NCBI RefSeq assembly: GCF_024171695.1
Contig: NZ_JAMTCF010000017.1
Span: forward strand, 124,001-188,000
Origin: Actinosynnema pretiosum
GTDB lineage: Bacteria; Actinomycetota; Actinomycetes; Mycobacteriales; Pseudonocardiaceae
Reading direction: 5' to 3'
DNA: 64,000 nucleotides
Below are positions 52,482 to 60,620 of this stretch, piece after piece (positions within the stretch are counted from its first letter, which is position 1; each line of letters starts with the position of its first letter). The notes beneath the pieces were generated by a model that saw nothing but the letters and a program-made list of their open reading frames with translations, was not told the origin of the DNA and searched no databases. The translations under genes were made by a program, and so were the position numbers.

Positions 52482-52862
52482 TCACTCCCAGGCGCGGGCC
52501 GTCGCCGCGAACACCTCGGGCTCGCTCTGCAGCGGAACCACGCACAGCAGCTGCCCACCGGGCGCCCGCAACACGTGGCACCCCTCCCACACGGACACCT
52601 CCTCGGCCCCGAGCCCGGTCAACCGCTGGACCTCGGCGTCGACGTCGTCCGTCTCGATGTCGACGTGGTAGCGGGGCGCGTCGTCCACGGCCTGAACGTC
52701 GAGCGCGATCCCGTCCACGGCCCCGTCGATGGCCGTGAACTGCTCCTCCCCGACCACCGGCCTGATCCGCCCACCCAACGCGGACGCCCAGAACCGCGAG
52801 GCCGCCCCGGCGTGGTCGGCGGGCACGTCGACGAAGATCGCGTACAACCGGCTCCTGTGCAT
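52482..52862 (-). CDS. VOC-family (glyoxalase/bleomycin resistance-like) protein
   Basis: 126 aa. Vicinal oxygen chelate fold, a single beta-alpha-beta-beta-beta pair of modules: YAIFVDVPADHAGAASRFWASALGG, RYHVDIETDDVDAEVQRLTGLGAE, HVLRAPGGQLLCVVP. Function (metalloenzyme or antibiotic binding) unassigned. ATG 52862 is the best family start though GGGAGG abuts it; GTG 52895 is the alternative. It lies on the minus strand between two paralogous mini membrane protein genes, which suggests insertion or duplication around it. Confidence 0.8.
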   Translation of the reverse strand: MHRSRLYAIFVDVPADHAGAASRFWASALGGRIRPVVGEEQFTAIDGAVDGIALDVQAVDDAPRYHVDIETDDVDAEVQRLTGLGAEEVSVWEGCHVLRAPGGQLLCVVPLQSEPEVFAATARAWE

Positions 52863-52949
52863 CCTCCCGACTACCCGTGACGCGGCGGAGTTCACCCGAG
52901 CCGGACGACGGGTACCCGAAGTGCCGTCGGGGCCGACTGGGGAGGGGCC

Positions 52950-53129
52950 GTGCGCCGAAGGCTGGGGTTGTTCGGGGTGACGGTGCTGTTATCCGGCTTG
53001 CTGCTGGGGGTGCTGCTACCCACGGCGCGGGCGGGCCACTGGGCGGCGGACGGCGAGGCGCTGTACGTGGTGGCGATCGCGGCGCTGATCGTGGGAACCG
53101 TCCTGGCGCTGACCGCGCCCCGGCGCTGA
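52950..53129 (+). CDS. mini membrane protein B (59 aa), with a TTA codon
   Basis: 59 aa from GTG 52950, Shine-Dalgarno GGGGAGGGG. Two hydrophobic segments (about 5-23 and 38-53), polar loop ARAGHWAADGEAL, basic RR end. Clearly homologous to the protein at 52304-52477. Codon 14 is TTA (52989-52991), rare in such DNA and usually dependent on the bldA tRNA in actinomycetes. Function unknown. Confidence 0.7.
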   Translation: MRRRLGLFGVTVLLSGLLLGVLLPTARAGHWAADGEALYVVAIAALIVGTVLALTAPRR

Positions 53130-53145
53130 CGGGCCGGATTTCGAC

Positions 53146-53197
53146 ACGATCCGACGAAAACCACACTCTGCACGCAGTTCAGCCGCTGTCGGATCGT
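53146..53197. promoter_or_regulatory. 10-bp inverted repeat before the AbiL-like operon
   Basis: ACGATCCGAC (53146-53155) and its perfect complement GTCGGATCGT (53188-53197), centres 42 bp apart. Between mini protein B and the ATPase gene; either operator half-sites four turns apart or a long hairpin. TATGCT (53209-53214) follows as -10 box. Confidence 0.45.
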
Positions 53198-53221
53198 CAT
53201 CAGGTGACTATGCTCAGCCTC

Positions 53222-54421
53222 ATGCTGATCCGCTTCGAGGTGTCCAACCACCGCTCGATCGCGGAACCCGCCGAACTCTCGATGGTCGCCATCGACGAGG
53301 ACCGCCCCGAGGCGCGTGCGCAGGAATCGCTCGGAGCGAGCCTGCTGACGGTCGCAGCCCTCTACGGCCCCAACGCCTCAGGCAAGTCGAACGTCCTCTC
53401 CGCTTACTCCTGGCTCTGTGATGCGGTTCGGCACTCGCTGCGGAGGTGGGACGAGGAGATCCCCGTCGAGCCATTCGCCTTCGACGGGAACACCGAACCG
53501 ACCGCCTTCGAGGTGGAACACCTGGTCGGCGGCGTCCGCTACGAGTACCTGCTGGAGATCACTCGCGAGCGAGTGGTGTACGAGGCGCTCTTCCACTACC
53601 CGGAGAATCGCAGGCGGCGGATCTTCGAGCGCGAAGGGGGAACGCTCAAGCTCCAGCGCGGGATGGGACACCTGTCGGGGATCAGAGAACTGCTCACGGA
53701 CCGGACCTTGGCGCTGTCGGTCGCGCGCAGGCACGACGATCCGCTAATCGTAGGATTCGTGCGGGCGCTGCTGCGGGTGCGCTCCCGAGTGCTGGGGGAA
53801 AGGCAAAGCATCTGGGAGCGCCTACGGGGAGGATCGCCGTTCAGTCTGGATCTCTTTGAGCGGGATGATTCACGCGCACTGGCGATGCTCCGCTTGGCTG
53901 ACCTCGGCATCGAGAACGTGCAGATCGAAGAAGAATCTGGACCTCGTGGACGGTTTATGGGCGTCCGATTGGTGCACAGGACCGAAACGGGTCTCGTCCC
54001 TCTGGAATTCGCAGCGGAGTCCGAGGGGACCAGGAGTTGGTTCAGGCTCATCGGTCCAGTTCTCAGTGTGCTTGAAGCAGGTGCCGTCATGCTCTTCGAC
54101 GAGTTGGACGCCAGCCTGCACCCCACGCTGTCCGCCCAGCTCATCAAGCTTTTCCACGACCCGGCGACCAACCCGCTCGGCGCCCAGCTCATCTTCGCCT
54201 CACACGACACCAGCCTCCTGAACCACCTCAACCGCGATGAGGTCTGGCTGACCGAGAAGTCGAAGAGCGGCGTGACCCGCCTCGGCCCGCTGGCCGAGTT
54301 CGCCGGTGAACGGGTCCGCAAGTCACAGAACCTGGAATCCGGTTACCTGCACGGCCGGTTCGGCGCGCTCCCCGACATCGACCAGACGGAACTCCTGCGA
54401 GTGCTGGGGCTGATCGGCTGA
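53222..54421 (+). CDS. AAA15-family ATPase, AbiLi-like (abortive infection)
   Basis: 399 aa. RecF/OLD-type ATPase: MLIRFEVSNHRSI start, Walker A YGPNASGKSN (48-57), an ABC-like signature region ESEGTRSW, Walker B VMLFDELDASLHP (Asp293-Glu294) and switch His328 (FASHDTSLL). COG1106-type ATPases encoded before RloB-type proteins make up AbiL-like antiphage systems. ATG 53222 is 7 nt after TATGCT, suggesting a leaderless mRNA; ATG 53210 is the alternative. Codon use is less GC-biased than in neighbours, consistent with transfer. Confidence 0.8.
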   Translation: MLIRFEVSNHRSIAEPAELSMVAIDEDRPEARAQESLGASLLTVAALYGPNASGKSNVLSAYSWLCDAVRHSLRRWDEEIPVEPFAFDGNTEPTAFEVEHLVGGVRYEYLLEITRERVVYEALFHYPENRRRRIFEREGGTLKLQRGMGHLSGIRELLTDRTLALSVARRHDDPLIVGFVRALLRVRSRVLGERQSIWERLRGGSPFSLDLFERDDSRALAMLRLADLGIENVQIEEESGPRGRFMGVRLVHRTETGLVPLEFAAESEGTRSWFRLIGPVLSVLEAGAVMLFDELDASLHPTLSAQLIKLFHDPATNPLGAQLIFASHDTSLLNHLNRDEVWLTEKSKSGVTRLGPLAEFAGERVRKSQNLESGYLHGRFGALPDIDQTELLRVLGLIG

Positions 54422-54423
54422 CC

Positions 54424-55045
54424 ATGGTGAGTCGAAATCGGAGAACTCAGGGGAAGTCCCTCAAGCGCACATCGGGAACCCGAAACGAACGTCGGACGAT
54501 CATGGTCTTCACCGAGGGCAAGATAACGGAGCCGGAGTACGTCAAGGGGCTCAAGCAGTTACCGCACATATCCGGGAACATCACGCTCAATCTGGTGATC
54601 CATGTCGAGCACGTGGTCCCGATGAGGCTGGTCGAGTTAGCGGTCAACTACGTGGACGACCCCGAGATCGACGAGTGCTGGTGCATCTTCGACGTGGAGT
54701 CTCCCCAGCCGCACCCGAACCTCAAGGAAGCGCTCGCCCTAGCGGAGAAGCGCGGCGTCAAGGTCGCTGTCTCGAACCCCTGCTTCGAGACCTGGCTGGT
54801 GCTCCACTTCGAGGACTGCACCCGCGCCTACACCACTGCTCAGATCGATAGGCTGAGCAAGCGCTTGGACGGCCGTGCGGGGAAATCCATCGAACGCGGA
54901 CAAGTACCTGCCCCACCGCGAGGCCGCCGCCGAACGCGCCCGGAAGCTGGACGAGCGCCACGACCGCGACGGCAAGACCTTCCCGAAGAACAACCCCTCC
55001 TCCGGGATGCCTGCCTTCCTCGCAGCGCTGGACCGCACCACCTGA
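54424..55045 (+). pseudogene. RloB-like (AbiLii) protein gene with frameshift
   Basis: Starts at ATG 54424, two bases after the ATPase stop. The first 160 residues are RloB-like (RRTIMVFTEGKITEPEYVKGL, DECWCIFDVE, VSNPCFETWLVLHF). After GRAGKSI (about 54900) the frame turns into Arg/Pro-rich nonsense and reads on to 55131. In the +1 frame the expected C terminus appears (NADKYLPHREAAAERARKL ... SGMPAFLAALDRTT) and stops at 55045, just before a terminator hairpin. So one indel separates the two halves. Two TTA codons (54559, 54637) and an ATA are present. Either a broken effector, a sequencing error or, less likely, programmed frameshifting. Confidence 0.75.
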
Positions 55046-55046
55046 C

Positions 55047-55083
55047 CGGGGCCGCGCCAGGGGAAACCCCCGACGCGGCCCCG
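55047..55083. terminator. bidirectional terminator after the RloB-like gene
   Basis: Perfect 10-bp arms 55047-55056 and 55074-55083, with an inner GGGG-AAA-CCCC. It starts one base after the original RloB stop and ends 5 bp before the alpha-galactosidase stop. Confidence 0.8.
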
Positions 55084-55088
55084 CCGAC

Positions 55089-57212
55089 TCACACCGCCGT
55101 GGCCCGGATCAGCACCAACCGCTCCGGGTAGAGCACCGGCGCCTGCACCCCCATGGCCTCCAACACCCGCCCCCCAACCCGAACCCCCTCCGGGGTCCAC
55201 CAAGGCAGCGGGTTCCCCCAGTGGTGCGCGTTCCCGTCCGGCACGTCCCCGGGCGCCAACGGCCGCACCCAGTACTCCCGGTCCGCCGCCAACCCCGGCA
55301 GCCGCACCGCCCCCGTCGGGTAGATCTCCGAAGTCCCGTGCGCCACCACCGCGTACACCGCGTCCGACCCGTCCCCGGCCACGACCCCGTGCACCTCGAT
55401 CGCCGGGTCCGGGTGGTCCCCGTGCACCGACACCCCGCTGTGCAGCAACCCCCGCAGCGACTTGTACAGCCCCACCCACTCCGCCACCCGAGCCCGGTCC
55501 TCCGCGGACACCCGCGTCAAGTCCGACTCGATCCCGAAGTGCCCGAACAGCGCCGTCCCCGCCCGGAAGTCCAGCTTGTGCAGCCGGTCCGTCGTGTGCG
55601 ACCGCCCGTCACCCACGTGCGACCCCATCAGCTCCAGCGGGATCAGCAGGTTCGTCCACCGCTGGATGCGCTGCCGCTCCAGCGCGTCGATGCAGTCCGA
55701 CGTCCACACCCGGTCCGTGCGCTGCAGGATCTCCAGGTCGATCCGCCCGCCGCCCGACGAGCACGACTCGATCTCCACCTCCGGGTGCCGCGCCCGCAGC
55801 TCGTCCAGCAGCCGGTACACGGCCAGCGTCTGCGCCCGCACCCCGGCCTGACCGCCGGGCTGGTGCCCGGCCTCCACCAGGTCCCGGTTGTGGTCCCACT
55901 TCAGGTACGCGATGTCGTACTCGCTCAGCAGCGAGTCCAACCGCTCCAGGAGGTAGTCGTACGCCTTGGTCAGGTCCAGCACCTGCTGGTGCCGCGCCGC
56001 GCGGGGCAACCGCCCGCCGGTGGCCATGATCCAGTCCGGGTGGGCCCGCGCGAGCTCCGAGTCCTCGTTGATCATCTCCGGCTCGACCCACAGCCCGAAC
56101 TGCATACCCAGCCCGGTCACGTGCGACACGATCGGCCCGAGCCCGTCCGGCCACACCTCGTCCGACACGTACCAGTCGCCGAGGCCGCGCTTGTCGTCGC
56201 GCCGCGACCCGAACCACCCGTCGTCCAGCACGAACCGCTCGCCGCCGACCTCGGCCGCCGCGTCCGCCAGCGCCTTCAGCCGGTCCAGGTCGTGGTCGAA
56301 GTACACCGCCTCCCAGGTGTTCACCACGACCGGCCTCGGCGAGGTCGGGTGGCCGGGGCGGGTGCGCAGGAACTCGTGGAACCGCGCCGACACCGAGTCC
56401 AGCCCGGCCGCGCCGTACGAGCCGTACTGCCACGGCGACTCGTACACCTCGCCCTCCGCCAGCCGCCCCTCGCCCGCGAGCAGCAGCTCGCCGGACCCGA
56501 GCAGGGACACCGCGTGGAACGTGCGCTCGGCGAACGTCCGGTGGTTGCCCGACCAGGCCGTGTGCACCGCCCACACCTCGCCGCGCCGGTTCGCGAAGTC
56601 CTCGGTGCCCGCCGCCAGCACGTACGCCGCGTCGTAGCCGGTGCGCCCGGTCCGGTTCTCCCGCACCCGCAGGCCCTGGGTGAACCGGGTCCGCTGCGGC
56701 GCGCGCTCGCGCAGGTGGTGGCCGCTGAAGTCGAGCAGCTCCACCGCCTCGGCGGGCACCGGCAGCGCCAGGTTCACCGCGTCCACGGTGAACACCGACC
56801 CGCCCAGGTTGCGCACCCGCGCGCGCTGCCGCACCACGCCGGACGGCAGCAGCTCGACGACCACCTCCGCGCCCAGCCCTGCGGTCTCGTCCACCGCGCG
56901 CACGACGACGCCGTCGCCCGCTTCCTCCACCCCGGTGACCCGGAACGCCACCGAGAAGTCCGCGCCCTCGCGGTGCCCGACGAGTCCGGGGGTGCCGAGC
57001 CAGCCCGCCGACTGCTCGGGCAGCACCGACACCTCCACGTGCCCGTCCACCGAGTTGCCGATGGGCTGGCGCAGCGACAGCAGCCGCAGCGACTCCAGGT
57101 CGGGGTCGGGCCCCAGGTCCGCGCCCCAGTGCAGCACGCGGGGGAGGGTGCCTCCGGTCAGGTCGAGCACCAGGCTCACGCCCGCGGCGCGCAGGTGCCT
57201 CAGGTCCGCCAC
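55089..57212 (-). CDS. GH36 alpha-galactosidase
   Basis: 707 aa, cytoplasmic (no signal). N-terminal beta-sandwich, catalytic barrel with VVVNTWEAVYFDHD, VLDDGWFG, FGLWVEPEM, the nucleophile in YLKWDHNRD (Asp440) and acid/base in WTSDCID (Asp506), then SCSSGGGR. Removes alpha-1,6-galactose from melibiose, raffinose or galactomannan oligomers after uptake. GTG 57212 has AGAGGAGAA upstream. Divergent from the GH2 gene with a shared regulatory region. Confidence 0.95.
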   Translation of the reverse strand: MADLRHLRAAGVSLVLDLTGGTLPRVLHWGADLGPDPDLESLRLLSLRQPIGNSVDGHVEVSVLPEQSAGWLGTPGLVGHREGADFSVAFRVTGVEEAGDGVVVRAVDETAGLGAEVVVELLPSGVVRQRARVRNLGGSVFTVDAVNLALPVPAEAVELLDFSGHHLRERAPQRTRFTQGLRVRENRTGRTGYDAAYVLAAGTEDFANRRGEVWAVHTAWSGNHRTFAERTFHAVSLLGSGELLLAGEGRLAEGEVYESPWQYGSYGAAGLDSVSARFHEFLRTRPGHPTSPRPVVVNTWEAVYFDHDLDRLKALADAAAEVGGERFVLDDGWFGSRRDDKRGLGDWYVSDEVWPDGLGPIVSHVTGLGMQFGLWVEPEMINEDSELARAHPDWIMATGGRLPRAARHQQVLDLTKAYDYLLERLDSLLSEYDIAYLKWDHNRDLVEAGHQPGGQAGVRAQTLAVYRLLDELRARHPEVEIESCSSGGGRIDLEILQRTDRVWTSDCIDALERQRIQRWTNLLIPLELMGSHVGDGRSHTTDRLHKLDFRAGTALFGHFGIESDLTRVSAEDRARVAEWVGLYKSLRGLLHSGVSVHGDHPDPAIEVHGVVAGDGSDAVYAVVAHGTSEIYPTGAVRLPGLAADREYWVRPLAPGDVPDGNAHHWGNPLPWWTPEGVRVGGRVLEAMGVQAPVLYPERLVLIRATAV

Positions 57213-57241
57213 TGTGGTTTCTCCTCTGGCGAGTTACGTCG

Positions 57242-57270
57242 TTGACTTACTTTAGTTGGCGGCGTAAGAA
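57242..57270 (+). promoter_or_regulatory. promoter of the GH2 operon with operator-like element
   Basis: TTGACT (57242-57247), 17-bp spacer, TAAGAA (57265-57270). It shares TTGACTT-N2-TTT with the ABC importer promoter. TTACGTCG and CGGCGTAA form an outer inverted repeat in the same divergent region. Confidence 0.65.
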
Positions 57271-57329
57271 TCGCCAGGCTTTCGCTCACCAGCACGCGAC
57301 ACCGCACACCGCCGGGAATGGAGTACCTC

Positions 57330-59768
57330 ATGATCCGCCGAACGGTTCACGACGGGTGGCAGTTGCGCGCGGTGGGCGGCCCCGTGCCCGAGCACGTCGC
57401 GGGCGCGACCGTGCCCGCCGAGGTGCCGGGGAGCACCCACCTGGACCTCCTGCGCGCCGGGCTGATCCCCGACCCGTACCTGGACCGGAACGAGGCGGAG
57501 CTGGCCTGGGCGCACCGCGCGCGGTGGAGCTACGCGACGGTCCTCACCTCGGAGGCCGCGCGCGCGGGGGAGAAGGTGGAGCTGGCCTTCGACGGCCTGG
57601 ACACGGCGGCGACCGTCGTGCTCAACGGGCACCCCCTCGGCTCCACCGCCAACATGCACCGAAGCTACCGCTTCGACGTCCGCGACGTGCTCAGGGACGG
57701 CGAGAACGACCTGGTGGTGGCGTTCGACTCGGCCCTGGAGCACGCCGAGCGCGCCGAGGCCGAGCTGGGCGAGCGCCCCCGCGCCTACCCGCACCCGTTC
57801 AACGCGATCCGCAAGATGGCCTGCTCGTTCGGCTGGGACTGGGGCCCGGACCTGCAGACGGCGGGCATCTGGAAGCCGGTCCGCCTGGAGCGCTGGACCG
57901 GCGCCCGGCTGGCCGAGGTCCGCCCGCTGGTGACCGTGGACCAGGACGGCACCGGCCGCGTCGAGGTGCACGTCCGGCTCGACCGCGCCGGTGACGCCCC
58001 GAGCCTGCTCACCGCCCGCGTCGGCGACCACGAGCAGCGCGCCACCGTCGACGGCGACACCGCCGTGCTCACCGTCCTGGTCCCCGACGCCCCGCTGTGG
58101 TGGCCGGTCGGCTACGGCGAGCAACCGCTGCTCGACCTGGAGGTCGTCGCCGAGTCGGGTGACGAGCGCGACACCTTCACCCGCCGCATCGGCTTCCGCA
58201 CCATCACCGTCGACACCGAGCCCGACGCCGACGGCACCCCGTTCACCTTCGTCGTCAACGGCGAGCGGGTCTTCGCCAAGGGCGCCAACTGGATCCCCGA
58301 CGACCACTTCCTCACCCGGATCACCCGCGACCGCCTGGCCCGCCGCGTCGACCAGGCCCTCGCCGCCAACCTCAACCTGCTGCGGATCTGGGGCGGCGGG
58401 ATCTACGAGACCGAGGACTTCTACGACGTCTGCGACGAGCGCGGCGTCCTGGTCTGGCAGGACTTCCCGTTCGCCTGCGCCGCCTACGCCGAGGAGGGGC
58501 GGCTGCGCGCCGAGGTCGAGGCCGAGGCCCGCGAGAACGTCGCCCGCCTCACCCCGCACGCCTCCCTCGCGCTGTGGAACGGCAACAACGAGAACCTCTG
58601 GGGCCACGAGGACTGGGGCTGGAAGGAGCAGCTGGGCGAGCGCACCTGGGGCCTCGGCTACTACACCGGGCTGCTGCCCTCGATCGTCGCCGAGCTGGAC
58701 CCGACCCGCCCCTACTCGCCGGGCAGCCCGTACAGCCCCGGCCAGGTCCACCCGAACGACCAGGACCACGCCACCCGGCACGAGTGGGAGGTGTGGAACC
58801 GCGTCGACTACACCCACTACCGCGACCACGCGCCCCGCTTCTGCGCCGAGTTCGGCTTCCAGGGCCCGCCCACCTGGCGCACCCTCACCGACTGGGTGCA
58901 CGAGGACGACGGCCCCCTGACCCCCTCCTCGCCCGCGTTCCTGCTGCACCAGAAGGCCGAGGACGGCAACGGCAAGCTCGACCGGGGCATGGCGCCGCAC
59001 CTGCCGGTCCCCGAGTCCTTCGAGGACTGGCACTGGGCGGCCCAGCTCAACCAGGCCCGCGCGGTCGCGTTCGGCGTCGAGCACTTCCGCTCGCACTGGC
59101 CGCGCACGGCGGGCGCGGTCGTGTGGCAGCTCAACGACTGCTGGCCGGTCACCTCCTGGGCCGCCGTCGACGGCGAAGGCCGGGAGAAGCCGCTGTTCCA
59201 CGCCCTCAAGCACGCCTTCGCGCCCCGGCTGCTCACCGTCCAGCCGCGCGACGGGGCGCCCGCCGTCGTCGCGGTCAACGACACCGCCGAGGCGTGGGAC
59301 GAGGACCTGGTGGTCCGTCGAATCTCGTTCGACGGGGCCGAGCTGGCGACGACTACACTGCGGCTCGGGGTCGCCGCCCGCTCCACGTCCGTGGTCCGGC
59401 TGCCGGACTCCCTGCTGGCAGCGGACAACCGGGAGGCCGAGGTCGTGGTAGCCACCGCGGGTGGGGTGCGCGCGCTGCACCTGTTCGCCGAGGACCGCGA
59501 CGCCGCGCTCGACCCGGCCCCGCTCACCGCCACCGCGCACCGCGCCGACGGCGGCTACCGGGTCGAGGTCACCGCCACCGCGCTCGCCCGCGACGTCGCG
59601 CTGCTGGTCGACAAGGCCGCGCCCGACGCGCGCGTCGACGACCAGCTCGTCACCCTGCTCCCCGGCGAGCGGCACGCCTTCCACGTCACCACCGCCGCCG
59701 ACCTCGACCCGGCCGCGCTGACCGACCCGCGCGTGCTGCGCACGTCCAACGCGCTGGCGGGTCGGTGA
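57330..59768 (+). CDS. GH2 beta-mannosidase
   Basis: 812 aa, no signal peptide. Sugar-binding domain (1-180; GSTHLDLLRAGLIPDPYLDRNE-type start), CSFGWDWGPDLQTAGIWKP, which is diagnostic of beta-mannosidases, Ig-like domain, catalytic barrel with acid/base in WNGNNENLWG (Glu421) and nucleophile in FCAEFGFQG (Glu507). Hydrolyses beta-mannosides from mannan oligomers. ATG 57330 is preferred over ATG 57318 because GGAG lies 7 nt upstream. It is followed by overlapping sensor and reductase genes. Confidence 0.93.
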   Translation: MIRRTVHDGWQLRAVGGPVPEHVAGATVPAEVPGSTHLDLLRAGLIPDPYLDRNEAELAWAHRARWSYATVLTSEAARAGEKVELAFDGLDTAATVVLNGHPLGSTANMHRSYRFDVRDVLRDGENDLVVAFDSALEHAERAEAELGERPRAYPHPFNAIRKMACSFGWDWGPDLQTAGIWKPVRLERWTGARLAEVRPLVTVDQDGTGRVEVHVRLDRAGDAPSLLTARVGDHEQRATVDGDTAVLTVLVPDAPLWWPVGYGEQPLLDLEVVAESGDERDTFTRRIGFRTITVDTEPDADGTPFTFVVNGERVFAKGANWIPDDHFLTRITRDRLARRVDQALAANLNLLRIWGGGIYETEDFYDVCDERGVLVWQDFPFACAAYAEEGRLRAEVEAEARENVARLTPHASLALWNGNNENLWGHEDWGWKEQLGERTWGLGYYTGLLPSIVAELDPTRPYSPGSPYSPGQVHPNDQDHATRHEWEVWNRVDYTHYRDHAPRFCAEFGFQGPPTWRTLTDWVHEDDGPLTPSSPAFLLHQKAEDGNGKLDRGMAPHLPVPESFEDWHWAAQLNQARAVAFGVEHFRSHWPRTAGAVVWQLNDCWPVTSWAAVDGEGREKPLFHALKHAFAPRLLTVQPRDGAPAVVAVNDTAEAWDEDLVVRRISFDGAELATTTLRLGVAARSTSVVRLPDSLLAADNREAEVVVATAGGVRALHLFAEDRDAALDPAPLTATAHRADGGYRVEVTATALARDVALLVDKAAPDARVDDQLVTLLPGERHAFHVTTAADLDPAALTDPRVLRTSNALAGR

Positions 59769-60613
59769 CCGCCACACCCGCCACGACCGGCGCGGTCGGC
59801 CTGGTGCTCGCCAGGCCGACCCGCCTGCTCGGCGTCGAACCGTTCTTCATGGAGTTCATCGCGGGCATCGAGGAGCGGCTGGCCGAGCGCGAGCTGTCGG
59901 TGCTGCTGCACGTGGTGTCCACCCAGGACGCCGAGATCGCCGCCTACCGCAGGTGGGCCGCGCGCGGCCTGGTGGACGCGGTGGTCGTGGTCAACCGCAC
60001 CGAGGACGACCGCCGCCCCGCCGTGCTGCGCGAGGTCGGCCTGCCCGCCGTGCTGGTCGGCGAGCCGGACGGCGACCTCCCGGCCGTGCGCACCGACGAC
60101 ACCGCCCCGATCCGGGCCGCGCTGGAGCACCTGGTCGCCGCCGGTCACCGGGCCATCGCCCGCGTCACCGGACCGGGCGAGCTGCTGCACACCCGGGCGC
60201 GCACCGCCGCGCTGCTGGCGGCCTGCGCCGAGCACGGCATCACCCCCCTGGTGGTGGAGGGCGACTACTCGGAGGAGTCCGGCGCGAAGCTCACCGCCGC
60301 GCTGCTGGAGCTGGACGAGCCGCCCACGGCCGTCCTCTACGACAACGACGTCATGGCCGTCGCGGGCCTGGGCGCGGCCAAGGAGCGCGGCGCCGACGTG
60401 CCCGGCGGGCTGGGCATCATCGCCTGGGACGACTCGACCCTGTGCCGCCTCGCCACACCCGCGCTCACCACGATGAGCGTCGACGTCCACCGGTTCGGCG
60501 AGACCGTCGCCGAGTCGGTGCTGGAGCTGATCTCGGGCGGCCCGGTGGCCGACCGCTGGTCGCCTGCGGCCGTCCTGGTCGCCAGGGAGAGCACGAACGC
60601 CAGCCCCGCATAG
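59765..60613 (+). CDS. LacI-like sugar sensor lacking the DNA-binding domain
   Basis: 282 aa. The fold is the periplasmic-binding-protein-like effector domain of LacI/GalR regulators (GLVLARPTRLLGVEPFFMEF, GLVDAVVVVN, LPAVLVGE, VLYDNDVMAVAGLGAAKERG, IIAWDDSTLCRLATPALTTMSVD-type end) but the protein begins directly with it: the usual 55-60 residue HTH and hinge are absent. GTG 59765 overlaps the GH2 stop, so no room exists for an HTH in this frame without entering the GH2 gene. No signal peptide. It may titrate or sense a sugar, or partner with another regulator. Confidence 0.8.
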   Translation: MTATPATTGAVGLVLARPTRLLGVEPFFMEFIAGIEERLAERELSVLLHVVSTQDAEIAAYRRWAARGLVDAVVVVNRTEDDRRPAVLREVGLPAVLVGEPDGDLPAVRTDDTAPIRAALEHLVAAGHRAIARVTGPGELLHTRARTAALLAACAEHGITPLVVEGDYSEESGAKLTAALLELDEPPTAVLYDNDVMAVAGLGAAKERGADVPGGLGIIAWDDSTLCRLATPALTTMSVDVHRFGETVAESVLELISGGPVADRWSPAAVLVARESTNASPA

Positions 60614-60620
60614 GAGAACC

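Noticed and set aside
54880-54930. Programmed -1 frameshift site in the RloB-like gene
   Set aside because: GGGGAAA is present but not in register as a slippery heptamer, and the required shift is +1; a simple indel is more likely.
57252-59777. 841-codon minus-strand frame
   Set aside because: Antisense to the GH2 beta-mannosidase, which has a full set of catalytic motifs.
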